Origin: Bacteroidota bacterium
GTDB taxonomy: Bacteria; Bacteroidota; Bacteroidia; Chitinophagales; Chitinophagaceae
DNA: 6,536 nt
Direction: 5' to 3'
Assembly (NCBI GenBank): GCA_947457085.1
Contig: CANGUS010000103.1
Coordinates: 1 to 6,536 of the forward strand
Made by a program: the position numbers and the translations under genes. This document shows positions 1-5,505 of this stretch, piece after piece. The notes under the pieces are model-generated. The model searched no databases. It was given only the letters and a program-made list of their open reading frames with translations, and was not told the DNA's origin. How positions within the stretch are numbered: position 1 is the stretch's first letter; the number at the start of each line of letters is the position of its first letter.

Positions 1-824
1 GTTAGGGCGATGCCATGAGGAGAAGTTAATAACCCTGAGCCGCCGATCGTAGTTTGAATTTGCATGGTTTGTAAATTGACAACCGCTAGTTTCCCATTAG
101 AAGCTAAATCAGAAATATACGCGGTATTGTCATCGGGTGACATTCCAATTACATTCCAATTTCCTGTACCGATAAACGTTTCAGAAATCAGTGAGTCGGT
201 TTGTGCATCATATTTTTGAAAATAACTGCCCGCATTAAAACACACGTACCAATATTTCCCATCTTTAGAGGTTTTAATTGCATGAGGGAGTTCGATTGCA
301 TTGGGATCATGACCTACTTTTACATATCGGATAACTAAATTGGTTTCAACATCAATAACACTTACCAAGTCGCAACCTTGATTACAAATATATCCTTTCT
401 TTCGGTTCGCGTAATTTTGTTGAAAGGGCAATTCATTTGATTTATTTCTACAACCATTTTCTATCCAATTTTTAATAATTAAAACTTCTTCCTTTGATAA
501 AATTGGGGCATTTAGGGGCATGGTTGGAGTGGCAATCAATCCTACATTGGAATAGGTATTTACAAATTGAAACAATGAGCTTTGATCTACGAAATAAGGA
601 ATGACAACCGATCCGCCAACGCCACCTTGTAACATTTTATACCATGTACGTAAATTTAAATTGGCAGCATTTTGAAAACTTTTGTCGTTGTGACAACCAG
701 TGGTTGCGCATTTATTGATGATAATTTTTTCTACCTCAACAGGGAAATTGCTTTCTTCAAATTGAGGATCAATGCTTTTTTGGCAACTGACGAAAAACAA
801 TAAAATCAATAAATAAGCCCTCAT
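1..824 (-). CDS. Lipoprotein with cytochrome c-like domain and beta-propeller (C-terminus outside window)
   Basis: Reading the minus strand from ATG 824-822 gives an uninterrupted frame of 274 codons running off the window edge. Residues 1-13 are a short hydrophobic leader ending FFVSC, a lipobox with Cys14 as the lipidated residue, so the protein is probably anchored in the outer or inner membrane facing the periplasm or surface. Residues 33-125 resemble a small c-type cytochrome: CATTGCH (Cys39, Cys44, His45) is a CX4CH haem site instead of CXXCH, and PTMPL (Met102) followed by KNWIENGC is the usual place for the distal Met ligand and the closing helix. From about residue 144 the sequence changes to YVTN/NHL-like propeller blades (VSVIDVETNLVIRYVKVG, SKDGKYWYV, SPDDNTAYISD). 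Haem binding and electron transfer are inferred; the physiological partner is unknown. The start is supported by the lipobox and by a promoter-like sequence about 20 bases upstream. Confidence 0.85.
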   Translation of the reverse strand, partial: MRAYLLILLFFVSCQKSIDPQFEESNFPVEVEKIIINKCATTGCHNDKSFQNAANLNLRTWYKMLQGGVGGSVVIPYFVDQSSLFQFVNTYSNVGLIATPTMPLNAPILSKEEVLIIKNWIENGCRNKSNELPFQQNYANRKKGYICNQGCDLVSVIDVETNLVIRYVKVGHDPNAIELPHAIKTSKDGKYWYVCFNAGSYFQKYDAQTDSLISETFIGTGNWNVIGMSPDDNTAYISDLASNGKLAVVNLQTMQIQTTIGGSGLLTSPHGIAL

Positions 825-842
825 TTTTTTATCTTATTTTAT

Positions 843-872
843 CAAATATAACAAAAAATATCATGTCGGAAA
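843..872 (-). promoter_or_regulatory. Putative Bacteroidota-type promoter of the cytochrome lipoprotein
   Basis: On the minus strand TATATTTG (850-843) matches the TAnnTTTG -7 element exactly. TTTC (872-869), 18 bases upstream, is a one-mismatch -33 element. The predicted transcript would start around 836-839, giving an A-rich leader of about 12-15 bases without a Shine-Dalgarno motif before ATG 824. This is a sequence match only. Confidence 0.45.
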
Positions 873-939
873 GTGGGTTTATATTTTTACAAACATAAGC
901 CCCAATATTCTGTAGAAATCAATTTCTATTTGTAAAGAA

Positions 940-970
940 TTTGTCTATTCTGCAATTAAACATATCTTCG
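940..970 (+). promoter_or_regulatory. Putative Bacteroidota-type promoter of mutL
   Basis: TTTG (940-943), a 19-base spacer and TATCTTCG (963-970) fit the Bacteroidota TTTG / TAnnTTTG promoter with one mismatch in the -7 box. The -7 box ends only four bases before the mutL ATG (975), so transcription should start at or within a few bases of the start codon. No Shine-Dalgarno motif is present, which fits a leaderless message. Confidence 0.55.
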
Positions 971-974
971 CGAC

Positions 975-2813
975 ATGCCTGATATCATTCAGTTATTGTC
1001 CGATAATATTGCCAATCAAATTGCAGCGGGGGAAGTTATTCAGCGTCCTGCAAGTGCTGTAAAGGAAATGCTCGAAAATGCCATTGATGCAGGTGCAACC
1101 GCTATCCATTTAATTATTAAAGATGCGGGTAAAGAACTCATTCAAGTGAATGACAATGGAAAAGGCATGAGCCCGACGGATGCTCGATTGTGTTTTGAAC
1201 GACATGCCACTTCAAAAATTAAATCGATTGACGATTTATTTTCAATCAGAACGATGGGTTTTAGAGGAGAGGCCTTGGCATCTATCGCAGCGGTTGCAAA
1301 AGTTGAATTAAAAACGCGAACGCAAGCAGATGAAGTAGGCACTTGTATATTCATTGAAAACAGCACTGTAACGAGTCAAGAACCTTGTCAGGCCAATGTA
1401 GGAACTAGTCTTGCAGTTAAAAATTTATTTTTCAATGTACCGGCACGTCGTAATTTTTTAAAAACGACTACTACCGAAACGCGTCATGTGATTGATGAAT
1501 TTATCAGAGTGGCGATGGCATTTCCTGAAATTGCTTTTCGTTTTACCAATAACAATACAGACATTTTTAACCTAGAAGCAGGCAAATTAAAACTGCGCAT
1601 TCTGGGATTATTGGGGAATAATTTAAATAATAAACTGGTCCCTGTGGAAGAAGATACCGATTTCGTAACCATCAATGGTTTCATTGCATCGCCAGAAATG
1701 GCCAATAAAACGAGGGGGAATCAATTCTTTTTTGTCAACAATCGATTTATTAAAAGTGCGTATTTGAATCATGCCGTGGCACAAGCCTATCGTGATTTAA
1801 TTGCGAAAGATGAATTTCCGTTGTTTGTTTTATTCATTGATATTGATCCCAAGCGAGTGGATATCAATGTGCATCCTACCAAACAAGAAATTAAGTTTGA
1901 AGAAGATAAAGTGATTTACTCGATTGTAAATGCAGCGGTTCGACATGCATTGAGTAAATACAGCATAGCGCCTTCGTTGGATTTTAGTTTGGACACCAGC
2001 ATAGAAATGTTGCCGAGTGTGACCCAACCTTTTGCGAAAGCGAAACAAGAAGAAACCAAGAATGATTATTTATTTCAATCATTTAGAGAGAAAGGCAAAG
2101 CACATTTTTTAGAAAAAAAAGAGGATACTCGAAATTGGAAAGAGTTGTACAAAGTGCAACAAGAATTTCAACATCCTTACCATAATGAACAAACAAATAA
2201 TAATTCTGAAGGGCAAGTAGAAAGCGAATTACCATTAACGGAAGAATTTAAAACCGCTTTTATACAGTTAAACAATGCTTACATTCTTGCAACTACAAAA
2301 ACAGGTTGTTTATTGATTGATCAACATTTGGCACATCAAAGAATATTGTTTGAAAAATTTCAGAAGACAGATATACAAAACATCCCTATTCAACAATGCT
2401 TGCATCCACAACCATTTGAAACCTCCCCTTCGGATACTGTTTTATTAAATGATATGTTGGCAGATTTATTTGAATTGGGTTTTGATATTACTTGGATGGG
2501 AAATAACACTTTTGCGATTCAAGGAATTCCTGCCGATTTAAAGCAAGGCAATGAAGTAGCTACGATTGAAAAAATAATCGAAGATTACAAACATTCCTCA
2601 TCAGAAATTTCGCTAGATCAGCGAGAGAAATTGTGGCGCACATTAGCCAAGCAACAAGCAATTGCATATGGTAAAAAACTTTCGGTAGCAGATATGCAAG
2701 AATTGTTTGATCAATTGTTGTTGTGCGAGCAACCTCAGCTTTCTCCTATTGGGAAAAAGTTATTTGTGAAATTATCGGCAAATGATTTATCGGCATTGAT
2801 CAATAATGGGTAA
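975..2813 (+). CDS. mutL: DNA mismatch repair protein MutL
   Basis: MutL is a GHKL ATPase that links MutS mismatch recognition to strand removal. The 612 residues match the usual MutL length and layout. The N-terminal ATPase domain (about 1-330) has NQIAAGEVIQRPAS, the VKEMLEN motif with catalytic Glu31 and Mg-binding Asn35, DNGKGM (Asp60), RHATSKI (76-82), GFRGEALASI (95-104) and VDINVHPTKQE (295-305), where Lys303 corresponds to the phosphate-contacting lysine of E. coli MutL. A polar N/Q/E/K-rich linker spans about 335-425. The C-terminal dimerisation domain has DQHLAHQRILFE (449-460) where endonuclease-type MutL proteins have DQHA(X)2E(X)4E; the first Glu is Gln455. The other C-terminal metal-site motifs are also atypical (AKQQAI at 558-563, CEQPQLSPIGK at 584-594), so latent nicking activity is uncertain. 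The start is fixed by the conserved N-terminus. The gene stands alone between divergent and convergent neighbours. Confidence 0.97.
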   Translation: MPDIIQLLSDNIANQIAAGEVIQRPASAVKEMLENAIDAGATAIHLIIKDAGKELIQVNDNGKGMSPTDARLCFERHATSKIKSIDDLFSIRTMGFRGEALASIAAVAKVELKTRTQADEVGTCIFIENSTVTSQEPCQANVGTSLAVKNLFFNVPARRNFLKTTTTETRHVIDEFIRVAMAFPEIAFRFTNNNTDIFNLEAGKLKLRILGLLGNNLNNKLVPVEEDTDFVTINGFIASPEMANKTRGNQFFFVNNRFIKSAYLNHAVAQAYRDLIAKDEFPLFVLFIDIDPKRVDINVHPTKQEIKFEEDKVIYSIVNAAVRHALSKYSIAPSLDFSLDTSIEMLPSVTQPFAKAKQEETKNDYLFQSFREKGKAHFLEKKEDTRNWKELYKVQQEFQHPYHNEQTNNNSEGQVESELPLTEEFKTAFIQLNNAYILATTKTGCLLIDQHLAHQRILFEKFQKTDIQNIPIQQCLHPQPFETSPSDTVLLNDMLADLFELGFDITWMGNNTFAIQGIPADLKQGNEVATIEKIIEDYKHSSSEISLDQREKLWRTLAKQQAIAYGKKLSVADMQELFDQLLLCEQPQLSPIGKKLFVKLSANDLSALINNG

Positions 2814-2842
2814 TTATTTATCTTTTGCAGAAATAATTTTTT
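2812..2842 (+). terminator. Possible AT-only intrinsic terminator at the mutL stop codon
   Basis: AATTATTT (2812-2819) and AAATAATT (2831-2838) are perfectly complementary over 8 bp with an 11-base loop, and TTTT (2839-2842) follows. The stem begins inside the mutL TAA stop codon and the whole structure lies within the 3' coding end of the convergent regulator gene. The stem has no G-C pair, so it is weak for a terminator and may be chance in AT-rich sequence. Confidence 0.3.
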
Positions 2843-3164
2843 GCGAAATCTCTTTTAATTCTTTGTAAGAAATCATATTGAGTTCCTCATGAATAGAGAG
2901 GTCAGATTGTTTTATTGTGAGTTTTTGCAAGGGATGATTTTCAGCGATGGGTTCGTTTTTATCAGGAATCCACATGAGCAGATCATTGGGTTCGCAAATA
3001 AGGATTTTACAAAGCCGTTCGACGTGATCTAATCGGAAGATGCGGGTTTGATGAGTGGCGATGTTGTGCGCTGTATGCGAACTAAAGCCATTTTTTACTA
3101 AAAAGCTGTGTGGGTTTTCGATGCCGCGGACTTTAAAAATGGGTGTGAGGTTGTAGGCTAGCAT
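2814..3164 (-). CDS. Xre/Cro-C1-type helix-turn-helix protein, 116 aa
   Basis: This small protein is a probable DNA-binding transcriptional regulator. Residues about 5-68 fit a Cro/C1 (HTH_26-like) five-helix domain: LTPIFKVRGIENP as helix 1, SFLVKNGFSSHTAHNIATHQ (20-39) as the helix-turn-helix, then HVERLCKILICEPNDLLMW, the characteristic ending of this domain class. The C-terminal part (about 75-116) is a charged linker and a predicted helix (SYKELKEISQKIISAKDK) without a recognised effector domain. Small chromosomal regulators of this form occur in Bacteroidota, usually without known targets. The start ATG 3164-3162 keeps the whole HTH domain and follows a promoter-like sequence. Its stop codon (2816-2814) is immediately next to the mutL stop, so the two transcripts must overlap unless termination occurs inside coding sequence. 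No toxin, phage or other partner gene is adjacent, so a toxin-antitoxin role is not supported. Confidence 0.85.
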   Translation of the reverse strand: MLAYNLTPIFKVRGIENPHSFLVKNGFSSHTAHNIATHQTRIFRLDHVERLCKILICEPNDLLMWIPDKNEPIAENHPLQKLTIKQSDLSIHEELNMISYKELKEISQKIISAKDK

Positions 3165-3190
3165 ATTGATCGTGTTTGATTATAGGTATT

Positions 3191-3223
3191 GTAAATTTAC
3201 GAATAGTTTTCATCCGATTCAAA
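3191..3223 (-). promoter_or_regulatory. Putative promoter of the HTH regulator, with overlapping palindrome
   Basis: On the minus strand TTTG (3223-3220), a 20-base spacer and TAAATTTA (3199-3192) resemble the Bacteroidota promoter with one mismatch in TAnnTTTG. The -7 box lies inside a perfect 10-bp palindrome, GTAAATTTAC (3191-3200), a plausible operator for autorepression by the HTH protein. The predicted start lies roughly 20 bases upstream of the ATG. Operator function is inference. Confidence 0.4.
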
Positions 3224-3590
3224 ATAAATAAGTTAACCCATTTTAGTAAGATAATGGAATACTACTGAGAGATATAGAAAAGAAGAATTAAAATATAGAA
3301 ATTCAGATTAAAGAAATTATAAATCTTTTGAATTCATGCTACACACTTTTTAAAGAAGTGGAAATGAAATTGAAAATAATGGAAATGAAATTGAAAAAAG
3401 ATGAAATAAACAAGCTCGGTATACAAGCACTGCTTAGCAAGAAGAAAGTATAAGTAAGCAAGTGAAATGGATGGAGTGTTATGTAGACTTTGCAAGGGAA
3501 AGACTTCATAGCACATATTAGTTTATTTGAAAACAAAAAATGAATGTAAACTTCAAGCTGTTTAATAAAAGATTTCAAGAATATAAAACA
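3224..3590. other. AT-rich stretch without a convincing gene
   Basis: I see no known protein or RNA family here. Minus-strand open frames across it are low-complexity Phe/Ser/Leu-rich translations of the purine-rich strand and look spurious. The plus strand has an open frame from 3292 to the TAA at 3451-3453 that encodes a Lys/Glu/Leu/Ile-rich helical pattern; its first ATG is at 3364, giving a 29-residue peptide, and no Shine-Dalgarno sequence or promoter is obvious. Another plus-strand frame reads SKQVKWMECYVDFARERLHS at about 3452-3513, which looks protein-like but is cut off by stops on both sides. The stretch could be a decayed gene or simple spacer. Confidence 0.4.
3359..3397 (+). repeat. 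21-bp-period tandem repeat, two copies
   Basis: The 18-mer TGGAAATGAAATTGAAAA occurs at 3359-3376 and again, identically, at 3380-3397, a period of exactly 21 bp. In the plus-strand open frame (3292-3453) this equals seven codons, so the repeat encodes two consecutive heptads (VEMKLKI and MEMKLKK). Whether the frame is translated is unknown. Confidence 0.8.
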
Positions 3591-3591
3591 T

Positions 3592-3636
3592 ACGAAGGCT
3601 CTGCCTTGTAGAGCAGAGACCTCGATCTCAAAAAAT
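3592..3636 (+). repeat. Degenerate copy of a dispersed palindromic repeat
   Basis: ACGAAGGCTCTGCCTT (3592-3607) followed by GTAG matches ACGAAGGCTGTGCCTTCGTAG at 5294-5314 except for one substitution and one missing C. It is followed by GACCTCGATCTCAAAAAAT (3618-3636), which matches 17 of 19 bases at 5399-5417. Both blocks appear in the same order and orientation as in the second copy, but here they are about 10 bases apart instead of about 85. The hairpin is partly decayed: AAGGC/GCCTT pairs around a TCT loop. Confidence 0.6.
3597..3621 (-). terminator. Possible terminator of the T9SS cargo gene
   Basis: On the minus strand, GG(T)CTCTGC pairs with GCAGAGCC (8 bp with one bulged T, 8-base loop). 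The stem begins about 27 bases after the stop codon of the T9SS gene and is followed by a T-rich but interrupted run (TTCGTATGTTTTATATT). The position suits an intrinsic terminator; the poor T-tract lowers confidence. The same sequence is part of the dispersed repeat, so the terminator role may be secondary. Confidence 0.4.
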
Positions 3637-3647
3637 AGAGTATGGTT

Positions 3648-5210
3648 TTATTGTTTTAAAAACTTCCCGTTTTGAATGGCTTGTTTATTCGTTTTTATTT
3701 GATACAAATAAATTCCGTTGGGCAACATGGATACGTCAATTTTCAATGTTGAATTGGTATAGTGATAGCTGTTTATTTTTTTACCACAAATGTCTGTTAT
3801 TTCAATTTCAATATTCGAATGAATCGTGTTGTTGGCGTCAAATTGTATCCATTGAGCAGTAGGATTTGGATAAACTGAGAATAAATTTTGTGAAGCATTT
3901 GCTTCAACAATTGCATTGGGTTTAGAGCCGCAATTGCTGGCACTAGGCATTTTTATTATCGCTGAGTCGGTTGCTTGCACGGTATTGACAACGGTAAATG
4001 GCACCGATGAAGTTGGCATCACAGAAGTTCCTTTGTCTACTATATTGGGTGTGGCTGATGTGAGATTTACACTTGTTGCACTTAATGTAATATTGGCTGA
4101 GATGTTGGCAGCACCTACTCCTTGGGCATCCATTTTATTCCAATATCCACTGCCCCAATTATTGATTGATTTGGTAGAGTAAGTTACAAAATGACAAGTG
4201 TCGGTTGCATACACTTTCGGTTGTTGACCGAAGTCGATTGTTTTTGCCCACAAGGTTGTTCCTTGTGCATCTAATGCAAATACAACGCCACTTCCTACAA
4301 TTACAAAACAATTTGAATTGACTTTTGTAACATGATGCGTGTAGGCGCTGAAGTTGGTGGAGGTATATGTTTTGGTCCAGTTTAAATTTAAATTACTGTC
4401 TATAGACATCATGAAAATATCATTGTATTTATTTCCAAAGGCAAGCATTTCATTGTTGCTTTTGATAAAGATTGCTGTGATTTGATCGGTAAAGGGAGAG
4501 TTGGGAATAATGAATTTTTTAGATTTTAATTTATTCCCTAAAGAATCTACGATCATAATCATAGGATCTGAATCGAAGCCACTGACATCGCAAATATGCC
4601 CTCCGATGGCATAGCGATTATTGTTTAATTTTTGGATGGCACTTAAATCGAATCTGTTGGAAGCAGCGAAACCATTTAAATATCGTTTGCTGCGAATGGT
4701 AGTACCTGTTTTGCTGATGGTAAACCATTGATTTCCATAAAGTACTTGGTTGTGATTGTCTATTTCTGCAGCCGCATATAAATAAAGGCCTGACTGTGCA
4801 ATGCCTGTATCTAAAGGAATGGTTTTATTCCATAGGATATTTAAGTTGGTATCCATTTTTTGCAGGATGACGATATTATTAGTTGAGTTGCCTAAAGCCA
4901 TGCAATTTCCATCAGCACTTTTATAGGCCTCTACCACATCGAAATCATTGATGGTATGCCCGAATGCGGCTGATTTTATTATTTGCCCATTGTCTGAAAT
5001 AAGGGCCATGCCTAGCCCATGCTGACAAGTACCAGTAACACAATTGGAGGTGATATTAAAAATCATGGCTCTGTTATCACTCAGTTGAGTGCCCCCAATG
5101 CCGAACTCTTTGGTGTAACCTCCAAAGCTGAATTTTTTAGAAACTAAGGAATCTTGTGCGAATGAAGTAATGGCTAGAAAGCAAAAAATGATTAGTGATA
5201 CAATGCGCAT
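3648..5210 (-). CDS. Secreted beta-propeller-like protein with T9SS type A sorting domain
   Basis: The 520-residue product is probably exported across the inner membrane by Sec and then to the cell surface or medium by the type IX system. Residues 1-18 form a signal peptide (hydrophobic SLIIFCFLAITSFA, likely cleavage before Gln19). The body (about 25-375) holds degenerate blades of about 50-60 residues, each with a phrase such as MDTNLNILWNKTI, VDSLGNKLKSKKF, SIDSNLNLNWTKTY or LDAQGTTLWAKTI, typical of propeller-like Bacteroidota surface proteins. A Ser/Thr/Val-rich stretch (about 375-440) leads to the C-terminal sorting domain (443-520), with YPNP (447-450), the ITDICGKKI strand, and LPNGIYLYQIKT followed by GKFLKQ at the end. 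No catalytic residues are recognisable, so binding or structural roles are as likely as enzymatic ones. It is monocistronic. A weak -7-like TAACTTGC (5240-5233) lies upstream without a matching -33 box. Confidence 0.9.
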   Translation of the reverse strand: MRIVSLIIFCFLAITSFAQDSLVSKKFSFGGYTKEFGIGGTQLSDNRAMIFNITSNCVTGTCQHGLGMALISDNGQIIKSAAFGHTINDFDVVEAYKSADGNCMALGNSTNNIVILQKMDTNLNILWNKTIPLDTGIAQSGLYLYAAAEIDNHNQVLYGNQWFTISKTGTTIRSKRYLNGFAASNRFDLSAIQKLNNNRYAIGGHICDVSGFDSDPMIMIVDSLGNKLKSKKFIIPNSPFTDQITAIFIKSNNEMLAFGNKYNDIFMMSIDSNLNLNWTKTYTSTNFSAYTHHVTKVNSNCFVIVGSGVVFALDAQGTTLWAKTIDFGQQPKVYATDTCHFVTYSTKSINNWGSGYWNKMDAQGVGAANISANITLSATSVNLTSATPNIVDKGTSVMPTSSVPFTVVNTVQATDSAIIKMPSASNCGSKPNAIVEANASQNLFSVYPNPTAQWIQFDANNTIHSNIEIEITDICGKKINSYHYTNSTLKIDVSMLPNGIYLYQIKTNKQAIQNGKFLKQ

Positions 5211-5287
5211 AATTTTTATTTTTTTACAAGACGCAAGTTATGGTTTATTGGTTGGAAGGGAATAGTAAATTTTTATGATTATTAACA

Positions 5288-5318
5288 AGCACTACGAAGG
5301 CTGTGCCTTCGTAGTGCT
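5288..5318. repeat. Perfect 14-bp-stem palindrome (dispersed repeat copy)
   Basis: AGCACTACGAAGGC (5288-5301), loop TGT (5302-5304) and GCCTTCGTAGTGCT (5305-5318) form a perfect 14-bp hairpin with a 3-base loop. It lies between the divergent starts of the T9SS cargo gene (5210) and uvrA (5489), upstream of both, and no T-run follows on either strand, so it is not a normal terminator. A degenerate version is at 3592-3612 beyond the other end of the cargo gene. The form resembles REP-like or small palindromic mobile elements, but no known family is recognised. Confidence 0.85.
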
Positions 5319-5341
5319 AGGTCGAACAAAGTTCATTACTT

Positions 5342-5373
5342 GCCTGGTACCATTTCCGAATAACGGAATAGGC
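5342..5373 (+). other. Second imperfect hairpin upstream of uvrA
   Basis: GCCT (5342-5345) pairs with AGGC (5370-5373), and inside it TTCCG (5354-5358) pairs with CGGAA (5364-5368) around a 5-base AATAA loop. The left strand carries an 8-base internal loop (GGTACCAT) against one base on the right. It may be part of the same repeat element or of a uvrA leader RNA. No T-tract follows. No known riboswitch or RNA family is recognised. Confidence 0.35.
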
Positions 5374-5398
5374 GCCACAAAAGATGCACAAAGTAAAA

Positions 5399-5417
5399 GA
5401 CCTGGAACTCAAAAAAT
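5399..5417 (+). repeat. Second shared block of the dispersed repeat
   Basis: GACCTGGAACTCAAAAAAT matches GACCTCGATCTCAAAAAAT at 3618-3636 in 17 of 19 positions. At both sites it lies downstream of the ACGAAGGCT palindrome in the same orientation. Seven matched bases are a simple A-run plus T, so the informative match is GACCTsGAwCTC. Confidence 0.5.
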
Positions 5418-5452
5418 CAAAAAAAATAAAAGCCCTATCAATAAAAATAAAG

Positions 5453-5505
5453 AGGAGGAAAAAGGAATGTTTATTACCTTGCGTTGGTATGTCAGCAAAC
5501 AATAA
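5453..5505 (+). promoter_or_regulatory. Strong Shine-Dalgarno and 12-codon ORF overlapping the uvrA start
   Basis: AGGAGG (5453-5458) stands eight bases before ATG 5467-5469, which opens a 12-codon frame (MFITLRWYVSKQ) ending at TAA 5503-5505. This frame overlaps the first codons of uvrA (ATG 5489) in a different frame. AGGAGG is about 30 bases from the uvrA ATG, too far to serve it directly. It may be a leader peptide allowing translational coupling, or a chance purine tract, since Bacteroidota rarely depend on such motifs. There is no peptide-level evidence. Confidence 0.3.

Noticed and set aside
2814..3164. HTH protein as the antitoxin of a toxin-antitoxin pair
   Set aside because: No small partner gene is adjacent on the same strand; the neighbours are mutL and a long gene-free stretch.
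3359..3397. CRISPR-like repeats
   Set aside because: There are only two copies with a 3-base gap, so there is no spacer array and no cas gene nearby.
3334..3578. Two minus-strand open frames of 60 and 79 codons
   Set aside because: They are low-complexity Phe/Ser/Ile/Leu-rich translations of a purine-rich strand in an intergenic stretch, overlap each other in different frames and show no family resemblance.
3916..4182. Plus-strand 88-codon frame inside the T9SS cargo gene
   Set aside because: It is a shadow of the longer minus-strand gene, which has a signal peptide and a sorting domain.
5023..5042. CX4C followed by QH (Cys57, Cys62, His64) in the T9SS cargo protein as a second haem motif
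   Set aside because: The histidine is not directly after the second cysteine and there is no cytochrome-like surrounding sequence; a disulphide is more likely.
5275..5505. Plus-strand 76-codon open frame upstream of uvrA
   Set aside because: It runs through the perfect palindrome and the A-rich spacer, has a Lys/Asn-rich low-complexity composition, and overlaps uvrA. Only its last 12 codons have a plausible ribosome-binding site.
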